The position numbers were made by a program, and so were the translations under genes. This document shows, piece by piece, positions 10,001 to 22,216 of a stretch of 64,000 bases of DNA. The stretch is from Owenia fusiformis. Lineage: Eukaryota > Annelida > Polychaeta > Sabellida > Oweniidae. The first letter of the stretch is position 1, and each line of letters opens with the position of its first letter. Location: the NCBI GenBank assembly GCA_903813345.2, contig CAIIXF020000004.1, positions 28,521,986 to 28,585,985 on the forward strand, given 5' to 3'. Under the pieces are notes generated by a model. The model saw only the letters and a list, made by a program, of their open reading frames with translations, searched no databases and had not been told where the DNA came from.

Positions 10001-13000
10001 ATACCATACGCCCTACCATACACCAAACAATACACCATACCATACACCATACCATATACCATACCATTCCATATACCATACCATAAAATATACCATACCA
10101 TACCATACCCCATACCATAACATACACAATATACCATAAACCATATCATACGCCATACCATAACATACACCATACCACATACCATACCAAACACCATACG
10201 ATACACCATACCATACACCATACCGTATACCATACCATACACCATACCATTCCATAAACCATACCATACCATACCCCATACCATACCATACCATACCATA
10301 CCATACAATACCATACCATGTATACCATATCATGTACCATACCCTACACCATACCATAAGCCATATCATATACCATACCCTACACCATACCATAAGCCAT
10401 ACCATATACCATACCATACCATACCATACACAATACTATACCATACATCATACCATATTATACACTATACCATACCATAGACCATACAATACCATAGACC
10501 ATACCATACCATACACCATACCATAACATACACCATACCACATACCATACCATACACCATACGATACACCATACCATACACCATACCGTATACCATACAC
10601 CATATACTATACAACCGACACAATGCCATATACCATACCATACACCATACCATATATCATACCATGCGCCATACCATACCATACCGTATACCATACCATA
10701 TACCATACCATTCCATATGCCATACCATAAAATATACCATACCATACCATACCCCATACCATACCATACACAATATACCATAAACCATGCCATACCATAA
10801 CATACACCATACCACATACCATACCATACGATACACCATACCATACACCATACCGTATACCATACCATACACCATACCATTCCATAAACCATACCATACC
10901 ATATACCATACCATACCCCATACCATATACCATACCATACACCATACCATACCATACACCATACCACATACCGTACACCATACCATACACCATACCGTAT
11001 ACCATACCGTATTACATACCTAGCGAAGCATTTGTATGGAAGTCAATGGGAAAGTTAGCGAGCTATATCCACCGATATTGCCCGATTACCCCGATATAGC
11101 CCGATTACCCCGATATAGCCCGATTACCCCGATATAGCCCGCTTACCTCGTTTTGATATTAGATTTCTTTAATAACCATGATAATATCATGACGTCACGT
11201 CATTGATACAAAGTAACCACGGGAACAAAGGCATGTGATACATCAGTTATGTCACTATGACGTGAAATATGCCTTCGTTCTTGCCCAAATATAGAGCCTC
11301 CCAAGGTCGGCCTATATTGGGAGAACTAAGGCATATTTCACGTCATAGTGACATAACCTCTAAATACACCATACCAATCCATAAACCATACCATATACCA
11401 TACCATACCATAGACCATACCCCATACCATACCATACACCATACCATACCATATACCATACCCTACACCATACCATAAGCCATACCATACCCTACACCAT
11501 ACTATAAGCCATACCATATACCATACCCTACACCATACAATAAGCCATACCATATACCATACCATACACAATACTATACCATACATCATACCATATTATA
11601 CACTATACCGTACCATAGGCCATACAATACCATAGACCATACCATACCATAGACCATACCATACACCATACCATGCAATATACCATACCATACCATAGAC
11701 CATACCATACCATACACCATACAATACCATACCATACCCCATACCATACACCATACTATACCATACACCATACCATATCATATACCATACCATACACCAT
11801 ACCACACCATAGACAATTCCATACCATAAGCCATACCATATACCATACCCTACACCATACCATAAGCCATACCATATACCATACCATACCATACCATACA
11901 CAATACTATACAATACATCATACCATATTATACACTATATCGTACCATAGGCCATACAATACCATAGACTATACCATACCATAGACCATACCATACCATA
12001 CACCATACCATACCATATCATACCATATCCCATACCATACACCATACCATACCATACTATACCCTACACCATACCATATCATATACCATACCATACCATA
12101 CCACACCATTCCATACCATACCATATTATAACATACCAGGTACCATACCATATACAATACCATTCCATATACCATACCATATCATGTACCATACCATACC
12201 ATACACCATATATCATACACCATATACCATTTAACATACAGCAGACACCATACCATACCATAGGCCATACCATACACCATACGATACACCATACCATTCC
12301 GTTTACCATACCATACCATATACCATAGCATACCATATACCATACCATACCCCATACCATATCATATACCATACTATACCATATCATACCATACCATATA
12401 CCATACCATACCATATCAGACCATACCGTAGACCATACAATACCATACACCATACCATACCATGCAATATACCATACCATACACCATACCATATCATATA
12501 CCATACCATACACCATACCACACCATAGACAATACCATACACCATACCATATCCCATACCATACACCATACCATACCATACAACATACTATACCATACAC
12601 CATACCATATCATATACCATACCATACACCATACCACACCATAGACCATTCCATACCATATACCATACCATATCATACCAAACCAGGTACCATACCATAT
12701 ACAATACCATTCCATATACCATACCATATCATGTACCATATCATACCATACAGCAGACACCATACTATACCATACGCCATACCATACACCATACCATTCC
12801 GTTTACCATATACCATAGCATACCATATACCATACCATACCCCATACCATATCATATACCATACTATACCATATCATACCATATACCATACCATACCATA
12901 CCATACCATATCATACCATACACAAAAGAAAGTAAGTTTGCTGATAGTTCACCGATCACGTCGACCTAACTTATTCTTCCAGCTAAAGTTCGAAAACCAA

Positions 13001-16000
13001 CAGGCAGGGAAAGAGGTAAACAGGCTTAAGTTCTCCAGCAGGCTAACTCTGACCGACGTATTGGAGAAATCAGAAACAAACCGGCAGTTTCTGAACTGCA
13101 TGGCTGATTGCCTAGGTAAGTATTAATTTCAATCTAGATCTGTGATTAAATAAAATACAAAATTATGATAATAAATCAGGTCAATTCTAAAAAGTATGTG
13201 TTTTTCTATTCAAGGAATATATCGGAAGATTTAAAAAGTTATACAAATATGAAAAAGATCAAGTAACAACATTATTTGAGTACTAAGAAATTCAAGATAA
13301 CATGTCAAAATATCCCATACCCACGGTGAGCAACTATATAAAAATGGCGGACGAGGAAAATTCATTAAATACGAACAAATCATATGTACAGTTTGCTGCA
13401 TAATATATTAAGTAATGACCCAATTCCATTAGATACGTTATGATAAGCATATAATTTGAAAACAAGATGGAAATACACAAGCAAAATATTTTAATAGTTT
13501 TGATTCATTTTATCAAATATAAATTCCTTATCATGGCCACAGGGACGACGTAATTGAGAAAGAACTCTAATAAGAATAGAACAGATTCAATCGTTCTGCT
13601 GATAATTTTTTTGAATTCAAATATTTTATCAAGACGTTTCACCCCACATTTCAACCCTCATCCACAAGTTTTCCCGAGTCATTATATGACCTTAAGTTTG
13701 AAAGTTGACCTTTGGCTGACCTTTGAATTGACAAAAGCTCCTACAGGGCCTCCATAAGATTGTATATGTTAGTCTTGATGAAATATCAAACTTAAATATA
13801 TTTTGACATTGGTATATGATCGTTGAAGGCCCCTCTGAACTAATTGTTGCACCTTTAAATAGAATTAAGTGGTTACGTTTATTTTGATTACCCAGGCATT
13901 GATGTACCTCCAAGTAAGAGAAAGAGGACAATCGCAGAAGTGTTGGATCACCCAAATAAAATATGTAAATCTGTGGCAGATAAAATCCAGACGTCAAAGT
14001 TTGAAGAGAAGTTTAAAGGTACAGCGATATCCTGATTTTATGAATTTTGACCCTCAAGTGTTCCTCGGAAGTGAGGAAACAATCTAATCATGAAACTAAA
14101 ATTGATAATACAATTGTTGTAGTCATTGGACGGGGTTCGGCGTCTGAAACAAATTTTACAATTTGAGATCTTGCGATATTTCGAGGGAATAGGGTAATAT
14201 TCAATTATTCCAAAATAATGGAATAGTAATACAATTGATATTCCAAATATCCCGAATTGCATCCTGTATCAGATCCCTTAATAGAACAAATCCAAAATTA
14301 GAAGTCGTTTCTATTTTAAAACTTGTTCATAATAGCTGAAATTGTGATAATAATATGATTTCATAATTATTATAAAAATACTGAATCCCCACATTATGTA
14401 ACATGTTGAACCTGTTTCTGTTCGTTTTCTTTTCTCTTAATAAAGTCGGTCAATATATAGAGGTTATATAATGGGAGGGATGGAATACGAATTTTATTCC
14501 TAGGTAAAATATAATATTGGCAGAGGAAAATATCGTATTTTCCGAAGCCAATATCATATTTTCTAGAGGTAAAAATTCATATTCCATCACGACCATCAAT
14601 AACCTATTTATTCTATAATATTTTTTCTGAAACTTACTTATTATTTTCAATATCGATTTGTCATCACCCAATGATGGTGACATAAAATGATACAGTTTGA
14701 TTGATCATATAACGTTTTCAACTTTAATTGAGAAGCTTTAAAACATATCGAAAAATGAAAAAATCCCCGGGAATATTTATGATACGGGATCTGATACGGG
14801 ATTTTTTGAATATCAATTTTATTCACTGTTATTTTCCCAGGGAAAAGTTGTTATTATGGAATAAGATATCTTTCTTGGACAATATCATATTTTCCCTCGG
14901 AACTAAGCGGAGAGGCTGACTGGTCTGCGATCGGTCTTTTAGTGTTACCTGCATGTTATCTTTCAAAAGCTAAAACGCATCTATCTTTGTCCAATAGTGT
15001 TTTGTCAAACCAATATCAATGTTGTCATGTTTCAGGAGAGTTTACAGTGCCAATAGACACTATTAACAATGCGTTGCCAGCCCACCGAGTAAGGGAGTTG
15101 AATGAGTCCTGGGTGAATGTAAGTTTTATGTTCATTAAGCACATATCACCATTATAGATGTGAATGAAATACATAATGCAAACATTCAAAATATTAAAGT
15201 GTTTGTAAATGATCATTTAATTGATTTTAACTGAGGAAATAACTGAGACTCCCCAAAAATGCATTGTACAGTAACCTGAGAGATCAATCAAAATGTCATA
15301 TATTATATTCCGAAAATGATGAACGCAATAGGGACTCAATAGGTAGTAAAAAGAATGACCAAAGAAATGACATCCACATAATGTTGATTCGGTGAACAAG
15401 TTTTTTGTAAGCAGGACTTTCACCTTGTTCTTTTATATTTTCATGCAGGTCCTTTATCAGAGGCTCATTGCCAACAACACCAGATTGTCAACCATTCTTC
15501 CCGTCGTCGCTTTGTGGAAGGACCAACAAATGATCCCAACAGATCGTATAGATCCAAGCAAACTGAACTTGTATTTATTGGGGGGGGCATCATATTACTA
15601 CTGCCATGAGGAAAGTCAGACAATTATTTCCAACTGAGATTTTAGGGTAATTTACTTCATATTATAAATTCAAACAAATAACAATTACTAATATGTCTCA
15701 ATTTATATGATTATATGCTGACTTTATTTCTGCAATGAATAGGCATAACAAGGGTTGCGAACGCATAACAAACCCCAAAAATATAAAAAATAAAGCGATT
15801 AAACAGAAGAAAAATAGCTTTAAAACGTAGGCTTATCTCATTTGAAACTTTTGATCCCAACAGATCGTATAGATCCAAACGACCTGAACTTATATTTATT
15901 TGGGGGGGGGGGGCATCACACTACTACTGTCATGAGGAAAATGAGGCAATTATTTCCAACTGAGAACGCATAACAAACGCAAAAAATATATAAATAAAAG

Positions 16001-18639
16001 TATTAGATAGAAGAAAAATAGCTTTAAAACGTACGCCACATCTCATTTGAAACTTTTGAATGCCAAGATCGCACAGAAAACTACGCCCCTGTCTCCTATT
16101 TGACTTTTTGAGAAGGAAGATTACATAAAGCCAAATATGTGACAAAATTGTCATTTCAGGTTGATCATACATTTCGAAACAAAAAATTAGTTTTTGCAAT
16201 GACTTTGTTATGTTTTTCCAGCACAGTTACCGTCCATATTTATATGGGCCTTGACGTTGAAGAGGCGAGAGCTATCGCAAATGACCACAATAGCAAAATG
16301 GCAACCTTTAAATTAACTTTCCAGGTAATTGCATGACAGAAATTGCATTGATTCTTATCCTTCATTTGATTTAAAAAAAATTAAACATGCATAGTTACTC
16401 TTTAAACTTTTTAACAAAGTTTGAATTCATCAATTTCAGATTGATTCATTGATACTTTTTAGTTAACATTTATGAATGGATTTGTACTTTTAGGATCGAT
16501 GTCGGCAGGCGCGTGACTTGTTCTTAAAGAATAGAGACATACCTATCACAATTTTGAGAACAAAACTAGCACAGCATTTTGGCACAATTGAATCAAAGGT
16601 AAACATTATCAATGTCATGATGTAATAAATTCGAGAATAGTGCGATTTTGAAAACTTAGTTTTATGATATTTCTGCATTATAATAAGTTCAACATGTTTT
16701 AATAATGTAAAGACTTTGGGAATAATATTTGTGCAACTACTCTGGTCCATTCCTATTTACATATTTAACTGTGACTAATGCAATCATGTAATGATACATT
16801 TTATTTATTTATTGGCACGCCCACTGATCATTAGTGCATGGCCTAAACGTTTATAACAATAACAAAGAATATATAAAAATGTATAAAGAAGTACATGCAA
16901 CAGTCAATACAAGGCGTCAATAGAATTTTAATGATAAAAAATTGCTTATTTAAATGGTGAAACTATTGATCCTGTATATTCGTTTATATTGTAAACTGAC
17001 AGTTTAGCTTGTTTTGTAGCTTCTAAAGGAGGAAAGCATGACTGTCATCATTGCTGTGTCCAGACTGCAGGATGAGGAATGGGCCCGTGTGGAGGAGGCA
17101 TTTACAATGTACGAGGCCAGAAATCCCAATGGGTCCATTCCTCAGAAGGTATTTAGTTTTTTATAAGTTACAGAAAAAAATGCTCACTAACAATACAGTC
17201 AGATGTTTATTAGGTCCAGAAGCTGGTACCATCTTATATGAAATGTAACTTCAATTGCTCAAAATAATAACAGTAGCAGTAGTGTTACCCTTCGTTTGCA
17301 TTCGTTCAACTTCGCTTTTTAAAAGAGAGCTTCGTCTTCTAACTCGACTCGCAGGGTACAGTAGAGTTGATCTGCTGGAGATTAGATGCCCATCACAGCA
17401 CACAGTACAGAGATGGCGAGCATTTAGCTGTGACTATTATTTGTGCTCACTAATGACGTGATCAAAGGGAACAGAATTTAGTAAAAGACTAAAAGAAATA
17501 AAAAGGGTTTCATTTATTAACGAGAATTACCAATGTCATGACTGTTGAACTACAGTAACTAGTTTTAATAAATGCATATTTATCTTCAGTTCTTCCAGAG
17601 AATCACTAGCAATTCCGTCGATCGAGAGATAAGGCGCCAGGCCCTCCAAATGGCAAGTACTGGGCCACTTCACACCGCAGAGAGCTGGCTGAACTTAAAG
17701 CAGAGGCAGACACAGCTCATTCATGAATGGAATGAGATTAGCCAGGTGACATGGGAAGAGGCGGTGAATCGCAACATGGTCACCCTGGACAGTTTGAATG
17801 AATTTTGTGGTAAACTTATTTTTATTATTAGTAATCAAAATGCTTAGTGGCTTAATTATGCTCGTATGATACGAAATCATTTTTTGGAAAATCCTAATAT
17901 ATAAATCTCTAGTGGGGAAGATGCTAGTATCATGGAAGATGAATTGTACTAATCACCAGTGACTGCAGCCTCGGGAACATGTCAGTGAACTGGTTATTTT
18001 TCACTATTTCCCTCTATGACAGTCACTATTTGTATATTAATATAGTACCCCATATGTATTCTAGATGCTCATTGGCTTAGTAATGGTCACATGATGTGAA
18101 ATAGATAAACTTAAAACACCCTTAAAGTCCCAAATCCCTGCTTACATAAAAACGCACTATTAAGTACCAGTTACGTCATATCAACAGTCATTAACTTTTT
18201 TTATCTACCTTCTAGTGCCTCTAGCAGGGATTATAGGGGTTGAATGGCAAATGCCTTTTTTTGTTTACAGAGTACTATGGAGTATATAATGAACAAATAG
18301 TGACTGCCACCTTTCCAAGAAATAGTGCCAAAATGACAGCCGCTATTTGTATAATGTTTTAAAATCAATTGAAATATAAACAATTTAGCAAAAGATTTTA
18401 TTGTAATAAAATACTTCACATGTTAATTTTCAGATGAAAAATGGAATGTCAGTACGTCAAGGAGCTTTCACAAATTTGTTAATTCACAAGGCCAAGCAGA
18501 TGACGGAGATATTGACGTAGATATAAGCATAACGGTGGACGGACAACCCCTTTCAGACATACACTTATCAGCAAAATTCCAGAAATTTTTAAACTCACAA
18601 AAGCAATACATTAAAAGGGAATTCAAAAAACAGAACTAA
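7028..18639 (+). CDS. 14-exon gene with a ParB/sulfiredoxin-like central domain
   Basis: Coding exons: 7028-7085, 7337-7411, 7534-7605, 7924-7998, 8194-8351, 12983-13115, 13896-14018, 15036-15118, 15449-15646, 16222-16324, 16494-16598, 17020-17148, 17590-17809, 18434-18639 (stop TAA). All junctions are GT-AG and in phase except that exon 9 has one nucleotide too many in a G8 run (15580-15587); with seven Gs the protein is 578 residues. The start ATG-ATG follows an acceptor at 7007, so a 5' UTR exon is likely. Exons 8-10 read VPIDTINN, HRVRELNESWV, LYLLGG-HHITTA, VTVHIYMGLDVEEARAIA and NDHN, the order expected of a ParB-type domain (substrate-binding GxHR.A-like and N-terminal HRVRxL). The C-terminal half is helical and rich in Gln and Glu. 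Intron 5 contains the satellite. I recognise similar uncharacterised invertebrate proteins but know no function. Gene structure is firm, domain call moderate. Confidence 0.82.
7240..7614 (+). repeat. Tandem duplication of an exon with its 5' intron
   Basis: Two near-identical ~180-bp units (about 7240-7420 and 7437-7614) each hold the sequence CACTCATTGCAGTAACTAAA, a TTTTTTAG acceptor, an exon (GACSPTIPPQ.IRVESSDGED) and a GTAGGT donor. Both exons are phase 1 to phase 1 (75 and 72 nt), so either or both can be included without breaking the frame. Confidence 0.9.
8352..9296. other. Intron 5, unique part
   Basis: Apart from the donor GTAAGAAC directly after exon 5 there is no coding segment or repeat that I can recognise before the satellite begins. 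Confidence 0.5.
9297..9508 (+). repeat. CCATA pentanucleotide satellite, block 1
   Basis: Degenerate tandem CCATA with ATACC/ATATACC variants. Pure CCATA arrays have no stop codon in any of the six frames, so long ORFs here (YHTIPYHT or YGMVWYGM type) are artefacts. The block ends at the 8-bp target site of the inserted MITE. Confidence 0.95.
9509..9934 (+). mobile_element. 426-bp hAT-type MITE inserted in the satellite
   Basis: Ends are TAGTGTTGTCGCGA and TCGCGACAACACTA, a perfect 14-bp inverted repeat. The 8-bp direct repeat TACCATAC flanks it (9501-9508, 9935-9942). hAT elements make 8-bp duplications and often begin (C/T)AGTGTTG. Subterminal CATCGCGAT and CATCGATG motifs recur near both ends. 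No coding capacity. The TSD could be coincidental because the flank is itself repetitive. Confidence 0.75.
9935..11012 (+). repeat. CCATA satellite, block 2
   Basis: Tandem CCATA with recurring longer units, for example CATTCCATAAACCATACC at about 10250 and 10880, preceded in both by CCGTATACCATACC. This shows higher-order duplication of several hundred bases inside the array. Confidence 0.95.
11013..11365 (+). repeat. Non-satellite island: 19-bp repeats and a foldback element
   Basis: Positions 11073-11150 carry about four copies of CCGATTACCCCGATATAGC. Positions 11246-11275 and 11328-11357 form a perfect 30-bp inverted repeat (starts GTTATGTCACTATGACGTGA), with imperfect inner arms CCCAAATATAG / CTATATTGGG. 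This is a foldback or MITE-like hairpin. I found no clean target duplication. Confidence 0.8.
11366..12927 (+). repeat. CCATA satellite, block 3
   Basis: Tandem CCATA again with higher-order units such as CCATACCCTACACCATA and CCATAAGCCATACC repeated near 11460, 11490, 11520 and 11840. It stops about 55 bp before the exon 6 acceptor (12982), so the satellite nearly reaches a coding exon. Confidence 0.95.
15849..15964 (+). pseudogene. Partial duplicate of exon 9 in intron 9
   Basis: The 3' part of exon 9 (from GATCCCAACAGATCGTATAG to ATTTCCAACTGAGA) is repeated about 323 bp downstream with scattered substitutions. Its G run is 12 long against 8 in exon 9. It lacks an acceptor and the GT donor, so it should not be spliced in. 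Confidence 0.85.
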
Positions 18640-19400
18640 TCATCATCAAAAAGTATTCTGATCAAGGGAAGATTTCCTGGTGATTAGGTGATTGGGGATA
18701 CACTAATTAACCTCTGCTGTATAACATCATTGTATACATGTTTGACATCGAGGGTATAACACTTTTAGCATTTATCATTTGATTGTTAATGCTTTTGATA
18801 TTAATATTACGCTATGTGCATTTAAGGTTAACTAAACCTGTATACATGGGGTTCAATGTTTTAAGCTCGCTCATTCCTTGTGACCATTCTATGTGATGAG
18901 CACGGTTACAAATATTGATACTGTCACTAGACATCAGTTGGTTGAAGCAATCGGAAAAACTTGACCAATTTTGAAAATATTTGAAACACATCTTAAAACT
19001 TGATTTTCACTCATCGACATTTCTAATACTAGGATCACATTTTCTGGAATTGAACATCCTTAATTAATATTTTTCTGAATATATTTTCAGATTGCTTCAA
19101 GTTTAAATGATAACTTTTTGATGCCTAACTGTTCATAATTTTTCAACGTTAATTGATGACATCATAAATCTGCTAAAGTCATTGTTTGAAGTTCAAAAAT
19201 GACACTGACGTTTTCAGTACAATTTACAACACACTTGTTAGTTTTATGTCAGTATGCACTAATCTTTTCCATTATTATTTAAACATTGCTGGATGTTACA
19301 GTCAACTAACAATGCTGCAATGCAGTAATGTCATGAATATTGCAGGTTTTACATGGGGATTACATGAATAGCAAGCTACAATAAAGGTGCAGAAAGTGTA
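18640..19400 (+). other. Probable 3' UTR and polyadenylation signal of the 14-exon gene
   Basis: No coding segment follows the stop at 18639. The first good AATAAA is at 19380-19385. The UTR extent is inferred from that signal. Confidence 0.45.
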
Positions 19401-19530
19401 AAAGAAGTAAACAGTCAGACTATCTATCTAGTTCTACAATCTATAATCTTGTTGCTTTGTTAGCATGCAGGGTGAGGGTGAGGGTGTAGGTACTACACAG
19501 GATAAGCACACCAGGCAGACAGACAGTTAG

Positions 19531-19624
19531 TTTATTGTGGTAGTTGGTAAAGGTCTAAGGTGTAGATGGTGAGTAGTTAAAGCTTGGTGAGGTTGAAGAA
19601 GAAAGCATAGCAAAACACCATCAC
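19531..19624 (-). CDS. Possible terminal exon on the minus strand
   Basis: A minus-strand acceptor (TACTTCCAG) at 19625 is followed by 15 codons, VMVFCYAFFFNLTKL, and TAA (19579-19577). AATAAA on the minus strand lies 40 nt further (19536-19531). The hydrophobic tail would suit a membrane protein. No upstream exon was found, so this may be chance. Confidence 0.25.
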
Positions 19625-19739
19625 CTGGAAGTACAGTAAAATATACAAGTTAAAAAGTGCAATTATTATGGAGATTATAGCATTTTCCTTATTGTCAAAT
19701 ATCAAATTAAAGACAAATACAGTACATATTTTAATAGAA

Positions 19740-20130
19740 TCAAAACACCCTGTAACATAGTATTTCCTGAAATAAATAATATAACTTTATTAAAACAACC
19801 ATGGTGATACTACCACACATTTCATGTAAATATACACTTCATAAGAACAGAACCTATTTTTGTCATTTTGTAATTGAATTTAAAGACAAATGCATTTCAT
19901 GTTTAATACATGTGTGATTGTACAGATATAGAAATAGATTTGAAACACCCTGTAACACAGTATTTCCTGAAATAAAATATATAACTTTATTGAAATAACC
20001 ATGATGATATTATCACACAATTCATGTTAATAAACACTTCATAAGAACAGAACCTACTTTTGTAATTGAATTAAAGACAAATACATTACATGTGTGATTG
20101 TACAGATATTAGAAATAGAATTGAAACACC
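19740..20130 (+). repeat. Two diverged ~190-bp tandem copies
   Basis: Both copies contain CACCCTGTAACA, AGTATTTCCTGAAATAAA, ATAACTTTATT, ACTTCATAAGAACAGAACCT and ACAAATACAT-like segments in the same order (from about 19745 and 19946). A third partial copy ends near 20170. Confidence 0.8.
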
Positions 20131-20306
20131 CTGAAATAAAAATATTAAAACAAACATGATGTTATTTTATATTATTATTCTCTATATTGATAGAGAATAA
20201 AAATCATAACCTATTTAATTATCCTATTTATACTTCAATGAAAAGTCAATTCTTGGTTTAAAGCTAGATTTGTCAGTCTTGCCAGCAAAATTAAATCTAC
20301 TACTGA

Positions 20307-20605
20307 TCTAAAGTAGTCCAGTCCTGGCAACAGGACTAGAGTAGTCCAGTCCTGGCAGCAGGACTAGAGTAGTCAAGTCCTGGCAGCAGGACTAGAGTAG
20401 TCCAGTCCTGGCAGCAGGACTAGAGTAGTCAAGTCCTGGCAGCAGGACTAGAGTAGTCAAGTCCTGGCAGCAGGACTAGAGTAGTCCAGTCCTGGCAGCA
20501 GGACTAGAGTAGTCCAGTCCTGGCAGCAGGACTAGAGTAGTCCAGTCCTGGCAGCAGGACTAGAGTAGTCCAGTCCTGGCAGCAGGACTAGAGTTGTCAA
20601 GTCAC
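20307..20605 (+). repeat. 28-bp minisatellite, ten copies, hairpin-forming
   Basis: TCCTGGCAGCAGGACTAGAG plus eight bases repeats at a strict 28-bp period (TCCTGG at 20321, 20349 and so on to 20573). Each unit contains the inverted repeat AGTCCTG-GCAG-CAGGACT, so each can fold. Variation is limited to TCCAG/TCAAG and one CAACAG. Confidence 0.95.
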
Positions 20606-20764
20606 TAATAGTAAAGGGAAATGATTAACATACCCCACTGACTTATCAAGTCCAGCCTAATATAAATTAAAAAAAAAAAACTGACTAACATTGGTCTGGT
20701 ATTGTCAAATTTCTAAAATACATCATTTTCCAATCCAGTGGCGGATTCCAGATGTAATTGGAAA

Positions 20765-20990
20765 TCTGTTATAACACTTAATGTGATTGAGTATAAGAAA
20801 ATTATGTTTTGTATAACACTTAATATGATTGATTAAAAGAAAAGTTATGTTTTGTATAACACTTAATGTGATTGATTATAAGAAAAGTTATGTTCTGTAT
20901 AACACTTAATGTGATTGATTATAAGAAAATAAAGTGATGTTCTGAAAAACACTTAATGTGATAAATTAAAAGAAAAGTGATGTTCTGTAC
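20765..20990 (+). repeat. ~43-bp minisatellite, five copies
   Basis: ATAACACTTAATGTGATTGA with an AAGAAAA(G)TTATGTT spacer recurs about 42-47 bp apart from 20773 to 20948. Confidence 0.9.
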
Positions 20991-21118
20991 GTCTTTTGCA
21001 ATAAAATTAAGAAAATCATGTTTTTATTATGTTTTAATTCTGATAAATCAATGTTATTGACCAATAGAAATGCCGATAGCATTTTCATTCCTAATCCAAT
21101 TCAAAATTTTAAGTACAA

Positions 21119-21262
21119 AATGGTTACATTTTTGGCATTTACCCACCATTCTGAGCACTTTTTAAGTGATTTTGGTCATTTTTGGGCCAAAATTGTCAGA
21201 AATGAACCCCCTCTGGAAATTTGTAAAAAGTGAACTGCCTTTGGCAAATCCTGCTTACGGGC
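21119..21262 (+). mobile_element. 5'-decayed copy of the CAGGCCCGTAGCC MITE
   Basis: Shares CATTCTGAGCACTTTTTAAG, GGGCCAAAATTGTCA and the end CTTACGGGC with the 2075 copy; the left terminus is not recognisable. It directly abuts the next element. Confidence 0.65.
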
Positions 21263-21843
21263 ATGGTTGACTACACAGGACAGATTTGATATGGTCAATA
21301 TTGATCAATTAAAAATGTAGTGCTCAAGTCCAGTCAGCTGTCATCTTTTAAGATGTCACATGACAGGACTCAACTGAAATCTGACTTGCACCAACTCTTC
21401 AGTGGTTGAACATGTCATACATAATTTCAAGATTCTACACCAACACAATGGCCATTAACAGGATGACTCTCCTTTTTACAGATGAAGGATTCTGACAGAA
21501 CTCTTTAGAAATCGGATCATAGTATTTAATAACCGAGTTGAGTGAACCCCAAGTTCACCGAACTTAGCCCCCCTGAATTTCCTCTTGTGGGGCCAACTGA
21601 AGGCCGAAGTCTTCACAATATTCCCAACTGATCTCAATGAACCTGATCAAAGAATAATTGATAAAGTCAGTGTGGTACGAGAAGAATTAATCAGTAAAAT
21701 GCCAATCTTCAATTGTGAATAAAATTGAATGTTGAAGGAAAGGTTTAATTCTCTTTGTCCTTTGTTCTTTTTAACCACTGAAAAGTTGGCGCAATTCAGA
21801 TTTCACATGAGTTTATAATATTTGTCCTGTACAGTCAACCATG
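21262..21843 (+). mobile_element. ~580-bp TIR element carrying a transposase remnant
   Basis: The left end CATGGTTGACTACACAGGAC pairs with the right end GTCCTGTACAGTCAACCATG. A second inverted stretch lies inside (CTGAAATCTGACTTGCACCA at about 21377 against TTGGCGCAATTCAGATTTCA at about 21785), so the TIR is long with an insertion in the left arm. Confidence 0.65.
21552..21722 (+). pseudogene. C-terminal fragment of a mariner-type transposase
   Basis: The frame reads SSPNLAPLNFLLWGQLK, then FPTDLNEPDQRI and ends TAA at 21720-21722. SPDLxPLDFFLWGxLK followed by a PTDLxEL helix is typical of the C-terminus of Tc1/mariner-superfamily transposases around the third catalytic residue; here N replaces the usual D. 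The catalytic core upstream is missing. Confidence 0.7.
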
Positions 21844-22216
21844 AACAGATTTTAAATTGACTGGTATCAAATTAATCGAGAGAACTTAAAAATCGTTTTT
21901 AGGACAAATTCATTCACTGGAATAATGGCATCAGTCATCTGGAGTCTGAAATTGAACTTGTTCAATTTCCAACAATTTTTGAAGTCTAGTAATTAGACTC
22001 CAGGGACTGTGAATTCCTACGATCCATGATCCAATCTGGATAAATTCTATCTTCTAGGATAATTCTTGGATTACTAATCCAGATTGTACGATCCCAATCG
22101 CAGGATTGTCGATCCGGATAAATTTTATCCTTGAATTTATCTTATCTTTCTGCAAATTCTGATTTTCCCAGTATGCATCTCGCTGCGCATGTGTAGATGT
22201 TTACTAACTCCCATGA
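21844..22216. other. Gene-free stretch ending in a LINE target site
   Basis: No coding segment recognised. Several GGATAA/TTATCC palindromic motifs occur around 22030-22140. The last 11 bases, AACTCCCATGA (22206-22216), are the LINE target duplication. Confidence 0.5.

Noticed and set aside
9257-12855. Many long ORFs on both strands (YHTIPYHT and MVWYGMVYG types)
   Set aside because: They are translations of the CCATA array, which has no stop in any frame; no gene is implied.
7028-18639. Bacterial contamination as source of the ParB-like motif
   Set aside because: The motif is split by three introns with matching phases in a 14-exon gene, so it is eukaryotic.
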